Source: Arthrobacter sp. zg-Y919 | Lineage (GTDB): Bacteria > Actinomycetota > Actinomycetes > Actinomycetales > Micrococcaceae | Assembly: GCF_030142045.1 (NCBI RefSeq) | Contig: NZ_CP126242.1 | Location: 2,046,001 to 2,110,000 of the forward strand | DNA length: 64,000 nt | Direction: 5' to 3' | Shown: in pieces, positions 47,050 to 54,957 of the stretch | How positions within the stretch are numbered: the first letter of the stretch is position 1 | Layout of the letters: the number at the start of each line of letters is the position of its first letter | Notes under the pieces: generated by a model | What the model saw: the letters and a program-made list of their open reading frames with translations, nothing else | Told to the model about the DNA's origin: nothing | The model's database searches: none | Position numbers and translations under genes: made by a program

Positions 47050-48980
47050 CAGCCAGTCCGCCGTTCGCTGTAGGGCTCCCCGGGATCGTTGGCGGCATCG
47101 CCTGGCGTGCCTGGGCTGCGGGTCCCAGGCATGCGCACAATCTCTCCGGCGTCGGTGACGGCTCCGTCCGTGGGCACGCTGGCGGGTTCGATTCCGCAGC
47201 GCCGCAGCCAGTCCGCCAGGTCCAGGTCATCGGGATCCAGGACAGCGACCCCGGCATGGGAGATTTTCGGATGAAGGGGACGTGAATCCGTTTCACCGGA
47301 GCCGACGAGGATCTCATGCAGCTTTTCGCCCTGGCGCAGTCCGGTGAAGACAATCTCGATGTCCTTGCCGGACATTGCGATCATGCGGCGGGCAACGTCG
47401 AGGATCTTCACTGGCTCGCCCATATCCAGGATCATCACCTCTCCCCCGCGGCCGATCGCGCCGGCCTGGATGACCAGCTGGCAGGCCTCCGGGATAGTCA
47501 TGAAGAAGCGGGTGACCTCGGGATCCGTTACGGTCACCGGCCCGCCCTGGCGGATCTGTTCGCTGAAAAGCGGGAGCATGGAGCCCCGGCTGCCAATCAC
47601 GTTGCCGAACCGGACGGAGACATACTGTTCTCCGGTGGCGCGGGCCATCCATGCGGTCAGCTTCTCCGCCACGCGCTTGGAATGGCCAAGGACGGTGGTG
47701 GGGTTGGCTGCCTTGTCGGTCGAGATGTTGACGAAGTGCCGGACATTCGCCTTACGGGCGGCGGCCAGGACATTCGCGGTGCCGATGACGTTGGTTTTCC
47801 AGGCTTCCTGCGGGTACTGCTCCAGCAGGGAGACGTGCTTCAGCGCGGCGGCGTGGAAAACGACGTCGGGACGGCGTTCGCGGAAGATGCGTTCCAGCGC
47901 GTCGGGGTCGCGGATGTCGGCCAGCACCGTGTCCGGACCGTCGAGCAGGCCGCGGCCCGTAATGGAGAGCTGGGTCAGCTGCAGGCCGGTCTCGTCCCGG
48001 TCCACCATGATCAGCTCCCCGGGGTGGAAAGCCGTGATCTGGCGGCACAGCTCGGAGCCGATGGAGCCGCCGGCACCCGTGACCAGCACCTTCTTCCCGG
48101 AAAGGTAACCCGCTACCTCGTCCACGTGGATGTCCACGGGCCGTCGTCCAATGAGGTCTTCGACCGCGACGTCGCGGAAGTCCCCCAGCCCGGCGCCGTC
48201 GCCCTTGGCGAGCATGTCCTTGAGCGGAGGAAGGACAAGCACCCGCAGGTCCAGGCCTTCGGCGAGGTCGGAGATTTCCCGCACCTGGCGGGCTTCGATT
48301 TGGGCAATGGCCACGATGAGCACGGTGGCGCGGGTGCGGTGCACCAGGTCGGGCAGGTCCACGAGTTTGCCGATGACGGGAACCGTCGCCAGCCGCAGGT
48401 GCTTCTTGGCCGGATCGTCGTCGACCAGGCCCACCGGGTAGTACGGGGAGTCCGGATCCTTCATCATCCGGGACACAAGGGAACCGCCCAGGAAACCGGC
48501 ACCGTAGACGAGGGCGCGCTGCGCTTCCTCGCCCGGGCGTGCCCGGCTCTCCACGTACATCCGCTTGACGTAGCGGATGGCTGCCATAAACAGGCAGGCG
48601 AACGGGAAAGCAATCATGCCGGTGCTGCGCGGGATGTCGATCACGAGGCCGAACAAGGCGCTGGCGAGCACCAGGATCGCGGAGACAATCAGGGTCACCA
48701 CGGCCAGCAGGCGCATTTCGTGGAAACTGCCGAAGCTGTAGCGGCCGCGGTAGAGGGCGAACGAATAGCCCACTATCAGCTGCGTCAGGACCGCCACACC
48801 GCAGAAGACGGCAAGCCCGGCCGGGTTGATCTGCTCAACGGTGAGTTCATACCGCAGCACCAGCGCAAGGCAGATGGACACGATCCAGGCCAGGGAGTCC
48901 AACATGTACTGCGACCAGAGCCACAGGACAGGCTTTTCCTCTCTGGGAAGGCTGCTGTTGTCCGTAGGTTTTTGCCTCAT
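47049..48980 (-). CDS. FlaA1/CapD-like nucleoside-diphosphate-sugar 4,6-dehydratase, membrane-anchored
   Basis: This 643-residue protein has four N-terminal membrane helices, a first Rossmann domain (VYGAGFLGGSLVSRMM near 165) and a second, catalytic SDR domain from about 295 (VLVTGAGGSIGSE). NISTDKAANPTTVLGHSK near 415-430 is the extended-SDR signature of the PglF/WbpM type, with Asp-Lys in place of the usual Tyr arrangement. It most likely makes a UDP-4-keto-6-deoxy sugar for the glycan started by the adjacent transferase. The ATG chosen follows GAGGA closely. Confidence 0.92.
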   Translation of the reverse strand: MRQKPTDNSSLPREEKPVLWLWSQYMLDSLAWIVSICLALVLRYELTVEQINPAGLAVFCGVAVLTQLIVGYSFALYRGRYSFGSFHEMRLLAVVTLIVSAILVLASALFGLVIDIPRSTGMIAFPFACLFMAAIRYVKRMYVESRARPGEEAQRALVYGAGFLGGSLVSRMMKDPDSPYYPVGLVDDDPAKKHLRLATVPVIGKLVDLPDLVHRTRATVLIVAIAQIEARQVREISDLAEGLDLRVLVLPPLKDMLAKGDGAGLGDFRDVAVEDLIGRRPVDIHVDEVAGYLSGKKVLVTGAGGSIGSELCRQITAFHPGELIMVDRDETGLQLTQLSITGRGLLDGPDTVLADIRDPDALERIFRERRPDVVFHAAALKHVSLLEQYPQEAWKTNVIGTANVLAAARKANVRHFVNISTDKAANPTTVLGHSKRVAEKLTAWMARATGEQYVSVRFGNVIGSRGSMLPLFSEQIRQGGPVTVTDPEVTRFFMTIPEACQLVIQAGAIGRGGEVMILDMGEPVKILDVARRMIAMSGKDIEIVFTGLRQGEKLHEILVGSGETDSRPLHPKISHAGVAVLDPDDLDLADWLRRCGIEPASVPTDGAVTDAGEIVRMPGTRSPGTPGDAANDPGEPYSERRTG

Positions 48981-49137
48981 GGTCCTCAACGGGTAGGTAC
49001 CCGGCTCTCTTCTCGGTGATGCAAAGAACAAGTGGAAGAATCCGGTGTAATAGACTGGAATCTACTCAGCATACTAACTGCACACCCTCTTCAGTTTCGG
49101 TTTAGGCCGATCCACCGGGGTGCCCGAAAGGACCATC

Positions 49138-50037
49138 TTGCCGGACTCTGTGGCCGTAGCAGCAGTAACCTTCGACCGTCCCGACGACGTCAAGACGCTC
49201 CTGGAGGCCCTGGCAGCGCAGAGCGCGGACATTACGTCCGTGGCGCTCGTCGATTCCGGCAAGAGCCCGGTTCAGGATATCGCTGAAAACTCGTCGGCAC
49301 CGGTCAATTACATTCGGTCCAACACGAATCTCGGCGGTGCCGGTGGATTCTCGCTGGCAATTCTTTCCGCCATGGCCACCGGCGCCGACTGGATCTGGAT
49401 CATGGACGACGACGCGCATCCCGAAGATCCGGAATGCGCGGCCACCCTGTTGGCGGCTGCCAAGGAACGCGGGCTCGACGTCGTCCTGCCCCTCGTGGTG
49501 GCACCCGGCGCGCCGGACACCCTGTCATTCCACTTCCGCCTCGACGGGAAGCTGACCCACGACCGGGCCGAGGTTGCCGCCCGTGGTTTCCTGCCCAATG
49601 TGGGGCACTTCTTCAACGGGGCCCTGATCCGGGCCGACGTGTTCTACCGCGTGGGCCTGCCGGACCTTCGGCTGTTCATCCGCGGCGATGAAACCGACTT
49701 CATGATCCGGCTTCGGCGCGCCGGAATCGAGTTCGGCACCGTAACCACGGCAGCTTTGACGCATCCCGCCGCGTGGGCCGAGGTCCAGCCCGTGCTCGGT
49801 GACCGCCTGCATGTCCTGGTCCCCGAGACACCGTTCAAACAGTTCTACTTCTACCGCAACCGCGGACACCTGACCCGCCGCTACGGACGGGTGAAATCGT
49901 TCGTGGCCGACGCCGTGGGGTACCCGCTGCACTTTGCCAGGACCCGGGATCCCAAGGGCCTGCGGAACTGGCTGCGCGCGTACACCGCCGGCATGAGCGG
50001 GCGCCGCTTCGGGCCGCCGTCGGACTTCGGGTTCTAA
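49138..50037 (+). CDS. Family 2 glycosyltransferase (first of two)
   Basis: This 299-residue GT-A enzyme has VAVAAVTFDRP at the N-terminus, NTNLGGAGGFSLAI, and the metal motif DDD at 90-92 (IWIMDDDAHPED). GGAGGF with DDD recalls galactofuranosyl- and rhamnosyltransferases. The start is chosen as a TTG five bases after AAAGGA; a GTG at 49120 in the same frame is possible. It leads a three-gene operon diverging from the dehydratase gene. Confidence 0.9.
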   Translation: MPDSVAVAAVTFDRPDDVKTLLEALAAQSADITSVALVDSGKSPVQDIAENSSAPVNYIRSNTNLGGAGGFSLAILSAMATGADWIWIMDDDAHPEDPECAATLLAAAKERGLDVVLPLVVAPGAPDTLSFHFRLDGKLTHDRAEVAARGFLPNVGHFFNGALIRADVFYRVGLPDLRLFIRGDETDFMIRLRRAGIEFGTVTTAALTHPAAWAEVQPVLGDRLHVLVPETPFKQFYFYRNRGHLTRRYGRVKSFVADAVGYPLHFARTRDPKGLRNWLRAYTAGMSGRRFGPPSDFGF

Positions 50038-50038
50038 C

Positions 50039-51061
50039 GTGACTGCGTCCCGGGTGCCGACCGAAGCCGCGCTGACCATCGTCATCACCACCTTCAACCG
50101 CTCCGGTTACCTCTCCGGGCTGCTGGAGAGCATTAAGGCGCTCGACCCTGCCCCTGCGGCGGTGGTCGTGGTGGACAACGCCAGCACCGACGGGACTCCG
50201 CAGATCCTCGAAGCAGCCCGGTCCGGTTTCGCGGTCCCGCTGACGGTCCGGCGGCTGCAGGACAATACCGGCGGGGCCGGCGGCTTTGCCGCCGGGATCG
50301 AGACCGCACTGGCCTCCGGCGCACAGTGGCTGTGGCTGATGGACGACGACGTCGAGGTCCTCCCGGGTGCCGTAGCCGCGCTGCGTAAGTGGACCGGCAG
50401 TTATGACTGCATCCACGGCCGGCGGTACGACGACGAAGGCGCACCGTTTTTCTGGCAGCACCGGTTTGTCCCCTTCCTGGGCGTTCATCTGCCGGTGCGG
50501 GGCAACGTCTTCCGGGATTCCCCGGTCTTCTCCACCAATGTGGGCTGCTTCGAGGGAATGCTGATCAGTGCGGACCAGGTCCGCCGGATCGGGCTGCCGG
50601 ATGCCCGCTACTTCATCAACGGAGACGATGTCATCTACGGCTGGCTCGCCTCACTGGACCGGCCGGTGGCGTACGTCAACGACTTTGTGCTTCGGAAGGT
50701 CCGCGCGCAGCGGCAGATCGACCTCGGCATCCGGCACCTGAACGACTCCAGCGATCTCGGCCGCTTCACCGCGATGCGCAACCGCGGCCACACCGCCCGC
50801 TACCTGCAGGTCCACGGCCGCTATCACCGGTACGGATTTGCTCTGGGCACCGTCCTCACGGCGGGCAAGGAACTGCTCCGGCTGGTTGCTGTGGAGCGTA
50901 CCCTGCACGGTGCCGGCCGGCTCTGGGCCGGCTGGCGGGGCGCCCGGCGCATCCTCCGCGACCGGACCTGGTCCCCGGTGCCCCCGCTGGCCGTGCCGGA
51001 GCAGCCGGAACAGCCGGAGAACGGCAAGCCACAGCAATCTCCCCGAAAGCAGCAGGTTTGA
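50039..51061 (+). CDS. Family 2 glycosyltransferase (second of two)
   Basis: This 340-residue protein is related to its neighbour: LTIVITTFNRSGYLSGL, VVDNASTDG, DNTGGAGGFAAG and WLMDDDVEV (Asp102-104). The sequence GDDVIYGWLA later on fits the acceptor/base region. The C-terminus is a Pro/Gln-rich tail. It starts one base after the preceding stop, and its end overlaps the next TTG (TTGA). The sugar and acceptor are not known; a galactofuranan-like wall polymer is one guess. Confidence 0.92.
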   Translation: MTASRVPTEAALTIVITTFNRSGYLSGLLESIKALDPAPAAVVVVDNASTDGTPQILEAARSGFAVPLTVRRLQDNTGGAGGFAAGIETALASGAQWLWLMDDDVEVLPGAVAALRKWTGSYDCIHGRRYDDEGAPFFWQHRFVPFLGVHLPVRGNVFRDSPVFSTNVGCFEGMLISADQVRRIGLPDARYFINGDDVIYGWLASLDRPVAYVNDFVLRKVRAQRQIDLGIRHLNDSSDLGRFTAMRNRGHTARYLQVHGRYHRYGFALGTVLTAGKELLRLVAVERTLHGAGRLWAGWRGARRILRDRTWSPVPPLAVPEQPEQPENGKPQQSPRKQQV

Positions 51062-52056
51062 GTATCCCGTCCGCCCCGTCGTCTTCCGCAGACTCCATCT
51101 CCTCCCCCGACGCTGCTGCCGGTTCCGCCGCGCCAGTGTGGGTGGTCCTCGGAGCCTCCGGCTTCATCGGTTCGGCCATCCACTCGGCCCTGTCAGCGCG
51201 TGGCATCAGCGTTCGCCCGGTTCCAGCCCCGCGCCTGCGGGCAGAGGGCACCGACGCCGCCGCCCTGCTCCACCAAGCGGCCGACGCCGAACGGAACCTG
51301 TTGGCGGACGCCTTCGCCGGTGCGGAAATAGTCATCAACGCTGCGGGACTGGCCACGCCGGGAGCAACTGACTCCCCCGAACTGCGCGGAGCGAATTCCC
51401 TGCTGCCGCTGGTGGCCGCGGACGCTGCGGATGCCGCCGGCGTCCGCAGGTTCGTGCACCTGAGCAGCGCAGCGGTGCAGGGCCACCGGCCGTTCCTGGA
51501 CGAAAGCCCGCACGTGGAGCCCTTCTCGGCATACTCACGGTCCAAGGCCCTCGGGGAACAGGTCCTTTCCGCCCGGAAGGGCGGCTCCGGCAGCGTTGTC
51601 ACCGTGCGGGCCACATCGGTTCAGGGTCCGGGGCGTGCGACGACGGCGAAACTGGCCCGGCTCGCTGCCTCGCCGCTGGCGTCCGTGGCTGCACCGGGAA
51701 CCGCGCCGAGCCCGGTCAGTTCTGTGGATTCCCTGGTTGACTTCGTGCTGCGGGTGGCGTCGCACCAGGGGCCGGTGCCGGCCGTAGTGCTGCAGCCCTG
51801 GGAGCAGGCTTCGGTCTCCTCCGTGCTTGAGGCCGCCGGCGGCCGGCGTCCGGCGCACCTGCCTGCCTGGTTCTGCCGGCTGGCACTGCGTGCCGGCTAC
51901 GCGGTCTCCTCGCTGGCAGGGGAACGGCTCCACGGGCCGCTGCGCCGGGTCGAACTGATGTGGTTCGGCCAACGCCAAGAGCCGGGATGGGCGGAATTGA
52001 CGGGCAACGTCCCCGAAGCCCGCGTCCAGGACGTCCTGGCGGCGTCCCGCGGCTGA
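51058..52056 (+). CDS. NAD-dependent epimerase/dehydratase-family protein
   Basis: This 332-residue extended SDR protein has a Rossmann motif VVLGASGFIGSAI at 30-41, HLSSAAVQG and YSRSKALGE (Tyr and Lys of the catalytic set). It probably acts on a nucleotide sugar for the glycosyltransferases ahead of it. The TTG start overlaps the upstream stop by four bases. The first 25 residues are Ser/Ala-rich and not conserved-looking. Confidence 0.87.
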   Translation: MSIPSAPSSSADSISSPDAAAGSAAPVWVVLGASGFIGSAIHSALSARGISVRPVPAPRLRAEGTDAAALLHQAADAERNLLADAFAGAEIVINAAGLATPGATDSPELRGANSLLPLVAADAADAAGVRRFVHLSSAAVQGHRPFLDESPHVEPFSAYSRSKALGEQVLSARKGGSGSVVTVRATSVQGPGRATTAKLARLAASPLASVAAPGTAPSPVSSVDSLVDFVLRVASHQGPVPAVVLQPWEQASVSSVLEAAGGRRPAHLPAWFCRLALRAGYAVSSLAGERLHGPLRRVELMWFGQRQEPGWAELTGNVPEARVQDVLAASRG

Positions 52057-52084
52057 CCCCGCCCGGGGCCGGGTCAGCCGCAGG

Positions 52085-52132
52085 CCTAGTCTTTGCTGGG
52101 ACTAGTCCTTGCCGGGCCTAGTCTTTGGCCAG
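52085..52132. repeat. Three 16-bp tandem units at the 3' end of the Sua5 gene
   Basis: Units start at 52085, 52101 and 52117 and share the pattern CTAGTC(T/C)TTG. On the minus strand each unit reads like the end of the Sua5 gene (AAAGACTAG), so a stop codon recurs in three frames. Confidence 0.7.
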
Positions 52133-52828
52133 GGAAGGTGCGGTACCGGCGCCGGCGGCGGGAGGTTCTTCGCCAATGTCCAGGATCCCCGGAACCGCTT
52201 CACGCAGGGCGTCGATGCTGACCGCACCCCGGCGGACCACACGCATTGGCGCGCTGGTGGCATCCACAATGGTGGAGGGCACGCCGTCGCTCCCGGCGAC
52301 GGGCCGGTGTCCGGCCTCCAGGTAGACCTCGACGGATTCCCCCAGCTGCCCGCGTGCCTGCGCCGCGGTCTGCCCGGCCGGGGAACCCGTCCGGTTAGCC
52401 GAGGATACGGCCAGCGGTCCCGTGACCCCCAGCAGATCCAGGGCAACACTGTCATCCGGCATCCGCAGTGCAACGGTTCCCAGGGTGTCCCCCAGGTCCC
52501 AGGTCAGGGACGGCTGCGCATGGAAAATCAAGGTCAGTCCGCCCGGCCAGAAGGTACGGGCCAGAATGCGGGCGTCCTCGGAGATGTCCATGGCAAGCCC
52601 GTCCATGGTCTGTACCCGTGGGATCAGCACGGGCGGGGGCATGCTCCGGCCGCGTCCCTTGGCGGCGAGCAGGGTAGCCACGCCCTGCGGTGAAAAGGCA
52701 TCGGCGCCGATCCCGTAGACGGTGTCAGTGGGCAGCACAACACACGCCTTCGCGGCTATTGCCCGCTGGGCCGCCGCCAGGCCCGCGCTGAGTTCCTCGG
52801 GGTTACTGCAGTCATAACTGGTGCTCAC
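52118..52828 (-). CDS. Threonylcarbamoyl-AMP synthase (Sua5/YciO/YrdC)
   Basis: This enzyme makes threonylcarbamoyl-AMP from threonine, bicarbonate and ATP, the first step of t6A37 tRNA modification. It has 236 residues. Typical stretches are VVLPTDTVYGIGADAF, LAAKGRGRSMPPPVLI, LRMPDD and AVSSANRTGSPAG. The last about 20 residues are a low-complexity tail. The GTG overlaps the prmC stop by four bases (GTGA). Confidence 0.94.
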   Translation of the reverse strand: MSTSYDCSNPEELSAGLAAAQRAIAAKACVVLPTDTVYGIGADAFSPQGVATLLAAKGRGRSMPPPVLIPRVQTMDGLAMDISEDARILARTFWPGGLTLIFHAQPSLTWDLGDTLGTVALRMPDDSVALDLLGVTGPLAVSSANRTGSPAGQTAAQARGQLGESVEVYLEAGHRPVAGSDGVPSTIVDATSAPMRVVRRGAVSIDALREAVPGILDIGEEPPAAGAGTAPSLAKD

Positions 52829-53745
52829 GGCAATATTCCTTCACTAGTGGATGCCATTGGTCCGGTACGCCGGACAGCCGACGTGGCGCGGGGGCGGTCA
52901 TTCAGGTCCCGGTGGGAGACGACGTCGGTCCAGGCGGGGTCGGCAGCCAGCAGCCGGGCAATCGCCGGGGCCTGCACTTCGGCGTGTTCCATCACGAAGT
53001 ACCCGCCCGGCACCAGCAGGCGTGCTGCGGACCGGGCCGCGGCCATTGGTAGTTCCAGCCCGTCCGCTCCCCCGCCGTACAGGGCCATGGCCGGATCATG
53101 CTCGGCGGCTTCGGGTTCGTTCGGGACCGCTTCGGCGGGGATATACGGCGGATTGGACACTACAACGTCGAAGCTGGCGTCATGGTCCGCCAGTGCGGTC
53201 CTCAGGTCGTCCAGGACCAGCTGGACACCCAGCGGAGCCAGGTTCTGTTCCGCCCAGGCGAAGGCCAGGGGGCTCAGCTCCACGGCGTACACCTCGGCTG
53301 CGGGGACCTCGGAAGCCACCGCTGCGGCAATGGCACCGGACCCGGTGCCCAGATCCACGACCTTTGCCGGGCCGGCCCGGCGTGCTGCATCAATAGCCAG
53401 CTGCGCCACCGTTTCGGTTTCCGGCCGCGGCACAAAAACACCGGGGCCCACAGCCAGCTCGAGGTAGCGGAAATGTGCTTTGCCGGTCAGGTGCTGCAGC
53501 GGTACGCGTGCCGCGCGCTCGGCCACGAGTGCGTTGTATCCTTCCGGCGCCGGAGCATCGGTGAAGGCCAGGGCCCGGATCCGGCCGGCGCTCTCTCCCA
53601 GGAGGTGCGCGGCCAGCAGCTCGGCGTCGACGCGCGGCGAAGGAACTCCGGCTGCGGCAAGTTCCGCCGTCGCCCGCCGCAGCGCCTCGGCCAGGGTGGT
53701 CCCGTTGCCCGGTTCCACGCCCGTGGCGGTATTAGCTTTCGTCAC
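52825..53745 (-). CDS. prmC: Release factor glutamine methyltransferase PrmC (HemK)
   Basis: This enzyme methylates the Gln of the GGQ motif in release factors. It has 306 residues from the GTG at 53745, which overlaps the prfA end by 14 bases. The SAM site is [16 protein letters not shown] and the catalytic motif SNPPYIP. The frame is open 20 codons further upstream inside prfA, but that part is not conserved-looking. Directly following its substrate gene prfA is the common arrangement. Confidence 0.95.
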   Translation of the reverse strand: MTKANTATGVEPGNGTTLAEALRRATAELAAAGVPSPRVDAELLAAHLLGESAGRIRALAFTDAPAPEGYNALVAERAARVPLQHLTGKAHFRYLELAVGPGVFVPRPETETVAQLAIDAARRAGPAKVVDLGTGSGAIAAAVASEVPAAEVYAVELSPLAFAWAEQNLAPLGVQLVLDDLRTALADHDASFDVVVSNPPYIPAEAVPNEPEAAEHDPAMALYGGGADGLELPMAAARSAARLLVPGGYFVMEHAEVQAPAIARLLAADPAWTDVVSHRDLNDRPRATSAVRRTGPMASTSEGILP

Positions 53746-54811
53746 CGATGGCGTCCAGACGGGCCTGTTCGTCCATTTCGATGGCGGCCTGCACCACTGC
53801 CTCAAGCTCGCCGTTCAGGACGGTATCCAGGTTGTAGGCCTTGTAGCCGGTGCGGTGGTCCACAATCCGGTTTTCCGGGTAGTTGTAGGTCCGGATGCGC
53901 TCCGAGCGGTCCATAGTGCGGATCTGCGACTTGCGGATGTCGGAGTTCGCGGCGTCGATCTTCTCCTGCTCGTGTGCCAGGATGCGTGAGCGCAGCACAC
54001 GCATGGCCGCTTCACGGTTCTGCAGCTGGGACTTTTCGTTCTGCATGGCCACCACGATGCCGGTGGGCAGGTGGGTGATGCGTACGGCGGAGTCGGTGGT
54101 GTTCACGGACTGTCCACCCGGGCCCGAGGAACGGTAGACGTCGATCTTCAGGTCATTCTGGCTGATCGCGACTTCTTCCGGCTCATCGACTTCGGGCAGG
54201 ACCAGCACGCCGGCCGCGGAGGTATGGATCCGGCCCTGCGACTCGGTGACGGGAACGCGCTGGACGCGGTGCACGCCGCCCTCGTACTTCAGGCGGGCGT
54301 AGACGCCTTCGGCCGGATCGTTGGAGTTGCCCTTGATCGCCATGGCAACGTCCTTGTAGCCGCCCAGGTCCGATTCCGTGGCGGAGATGATTTCCGTACG
54401 CCAGCCGCGGTGCTCGGCGTAGCGGGTGTACATACGCAGCAGGTCGCCGGCGAACAGTGCAGCTTCGTCGCCGCCTTCGCCGCCCTTGACCTCGATGATG
54501 ACGTCGCGGCCGTCGTTGGGGTCGCGCGGAATCAGCAGGCGGCGCAGCTTCTCCTGCGCCTCGTCCAGCTGCTCCTTGAGTACGGGAACCTCAGCGGCGA
54601 ATTCGGGATCCTCGTCCGCCATTTCGGCGGCGGCGGCGAGGTCATCCTCGAGTCCGTGCCAGCGGTTGTAGGCGTCCACAATCCGGCTCAGTTCGGCGTA
54701 GCGCCGCCCCAGCCGGCGGGCCAGGCCCTGGTCCGCGTGCACTGCCGGGTCGGACAGGCGCAGCTGAAGCTCAGCGTGCTCATCCAACAGGCCCTGAATG
54801 GACTCAAACAT
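53732..54811 (-). CDS. prfA: Peptide chain release factor 1
   Basis: RF1 ends translation at UAA and UAG. It has 359 residues. The catalytic GGQ lies in [19 protein letters not shown]. The stop-recognition stretch PAT-type motif falls in the region before it, and RNYNYPEN-like text reads [16 protein letters not shown] lies about nine bases before the ATG. PrmC, which modifies this protein, is encoded next. Confidence 0.97.
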   Translation of the reverse strand: MFESIQGLLDEHAELQLRLSDPAVHADQGLARRLGRRYAELSRIVDAYNRWHGLEDDLAAAAEMADEDPEFAAEVPVLKEQLDEAQEKLRRLLIPRDPNDGRDVIIEVKGGEGGDEAALFAGDLLRMYTRYAEHRGWRTEIISATESDLGGYKDVAMAIKGNSNDPAEGVYARLKYEGGVHRVQRVPVTESQGRIHTSAAGVLVLPEVDEPEEVAISQNDLKIDVYRSSGPGGQSVNTTDSAVRITHLPTGIVVAMQNEKSQLQNREAAMRVLRSRILAHEQEKIDAANSDIRKSQIRTMDRSERIRTYNYPENRIVDHRTGYKAYNLDTVLNGELEAVVQAAIEMDEQARLDAIGDES

Positions 54812-54892
54812 GTTTTAGATTCCTCTTTCGGCTGTGATTACCACAAGCAGTTTATCGGTTCATCTCCGCCCCGCTGTCCGGGGCGTTAACGC

Positions 54893-54950
54893 ACGAGCCG
54901 CCCAGGCCCCCTGCCCGCCGGATCGGCGGGAGGAAGCATGAGCGGCTCGT
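54893..54950 (-). other. Inverted repeats between rho and prfA
   Basis: A 9-bp outer stem (54893-54901 with 54942-54950) encloses a 7-bp hairpin (54914-54920 with 54924-54930, 3-base loop). There is no T run, so it is not a standard intrinsic terminator; a stabilising 3' structure of the rho mRNA or an attenuator ahead of prfA are possibilities. Confidence 0.5.
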
Positions 54951-54957
54951 AGGGCAG

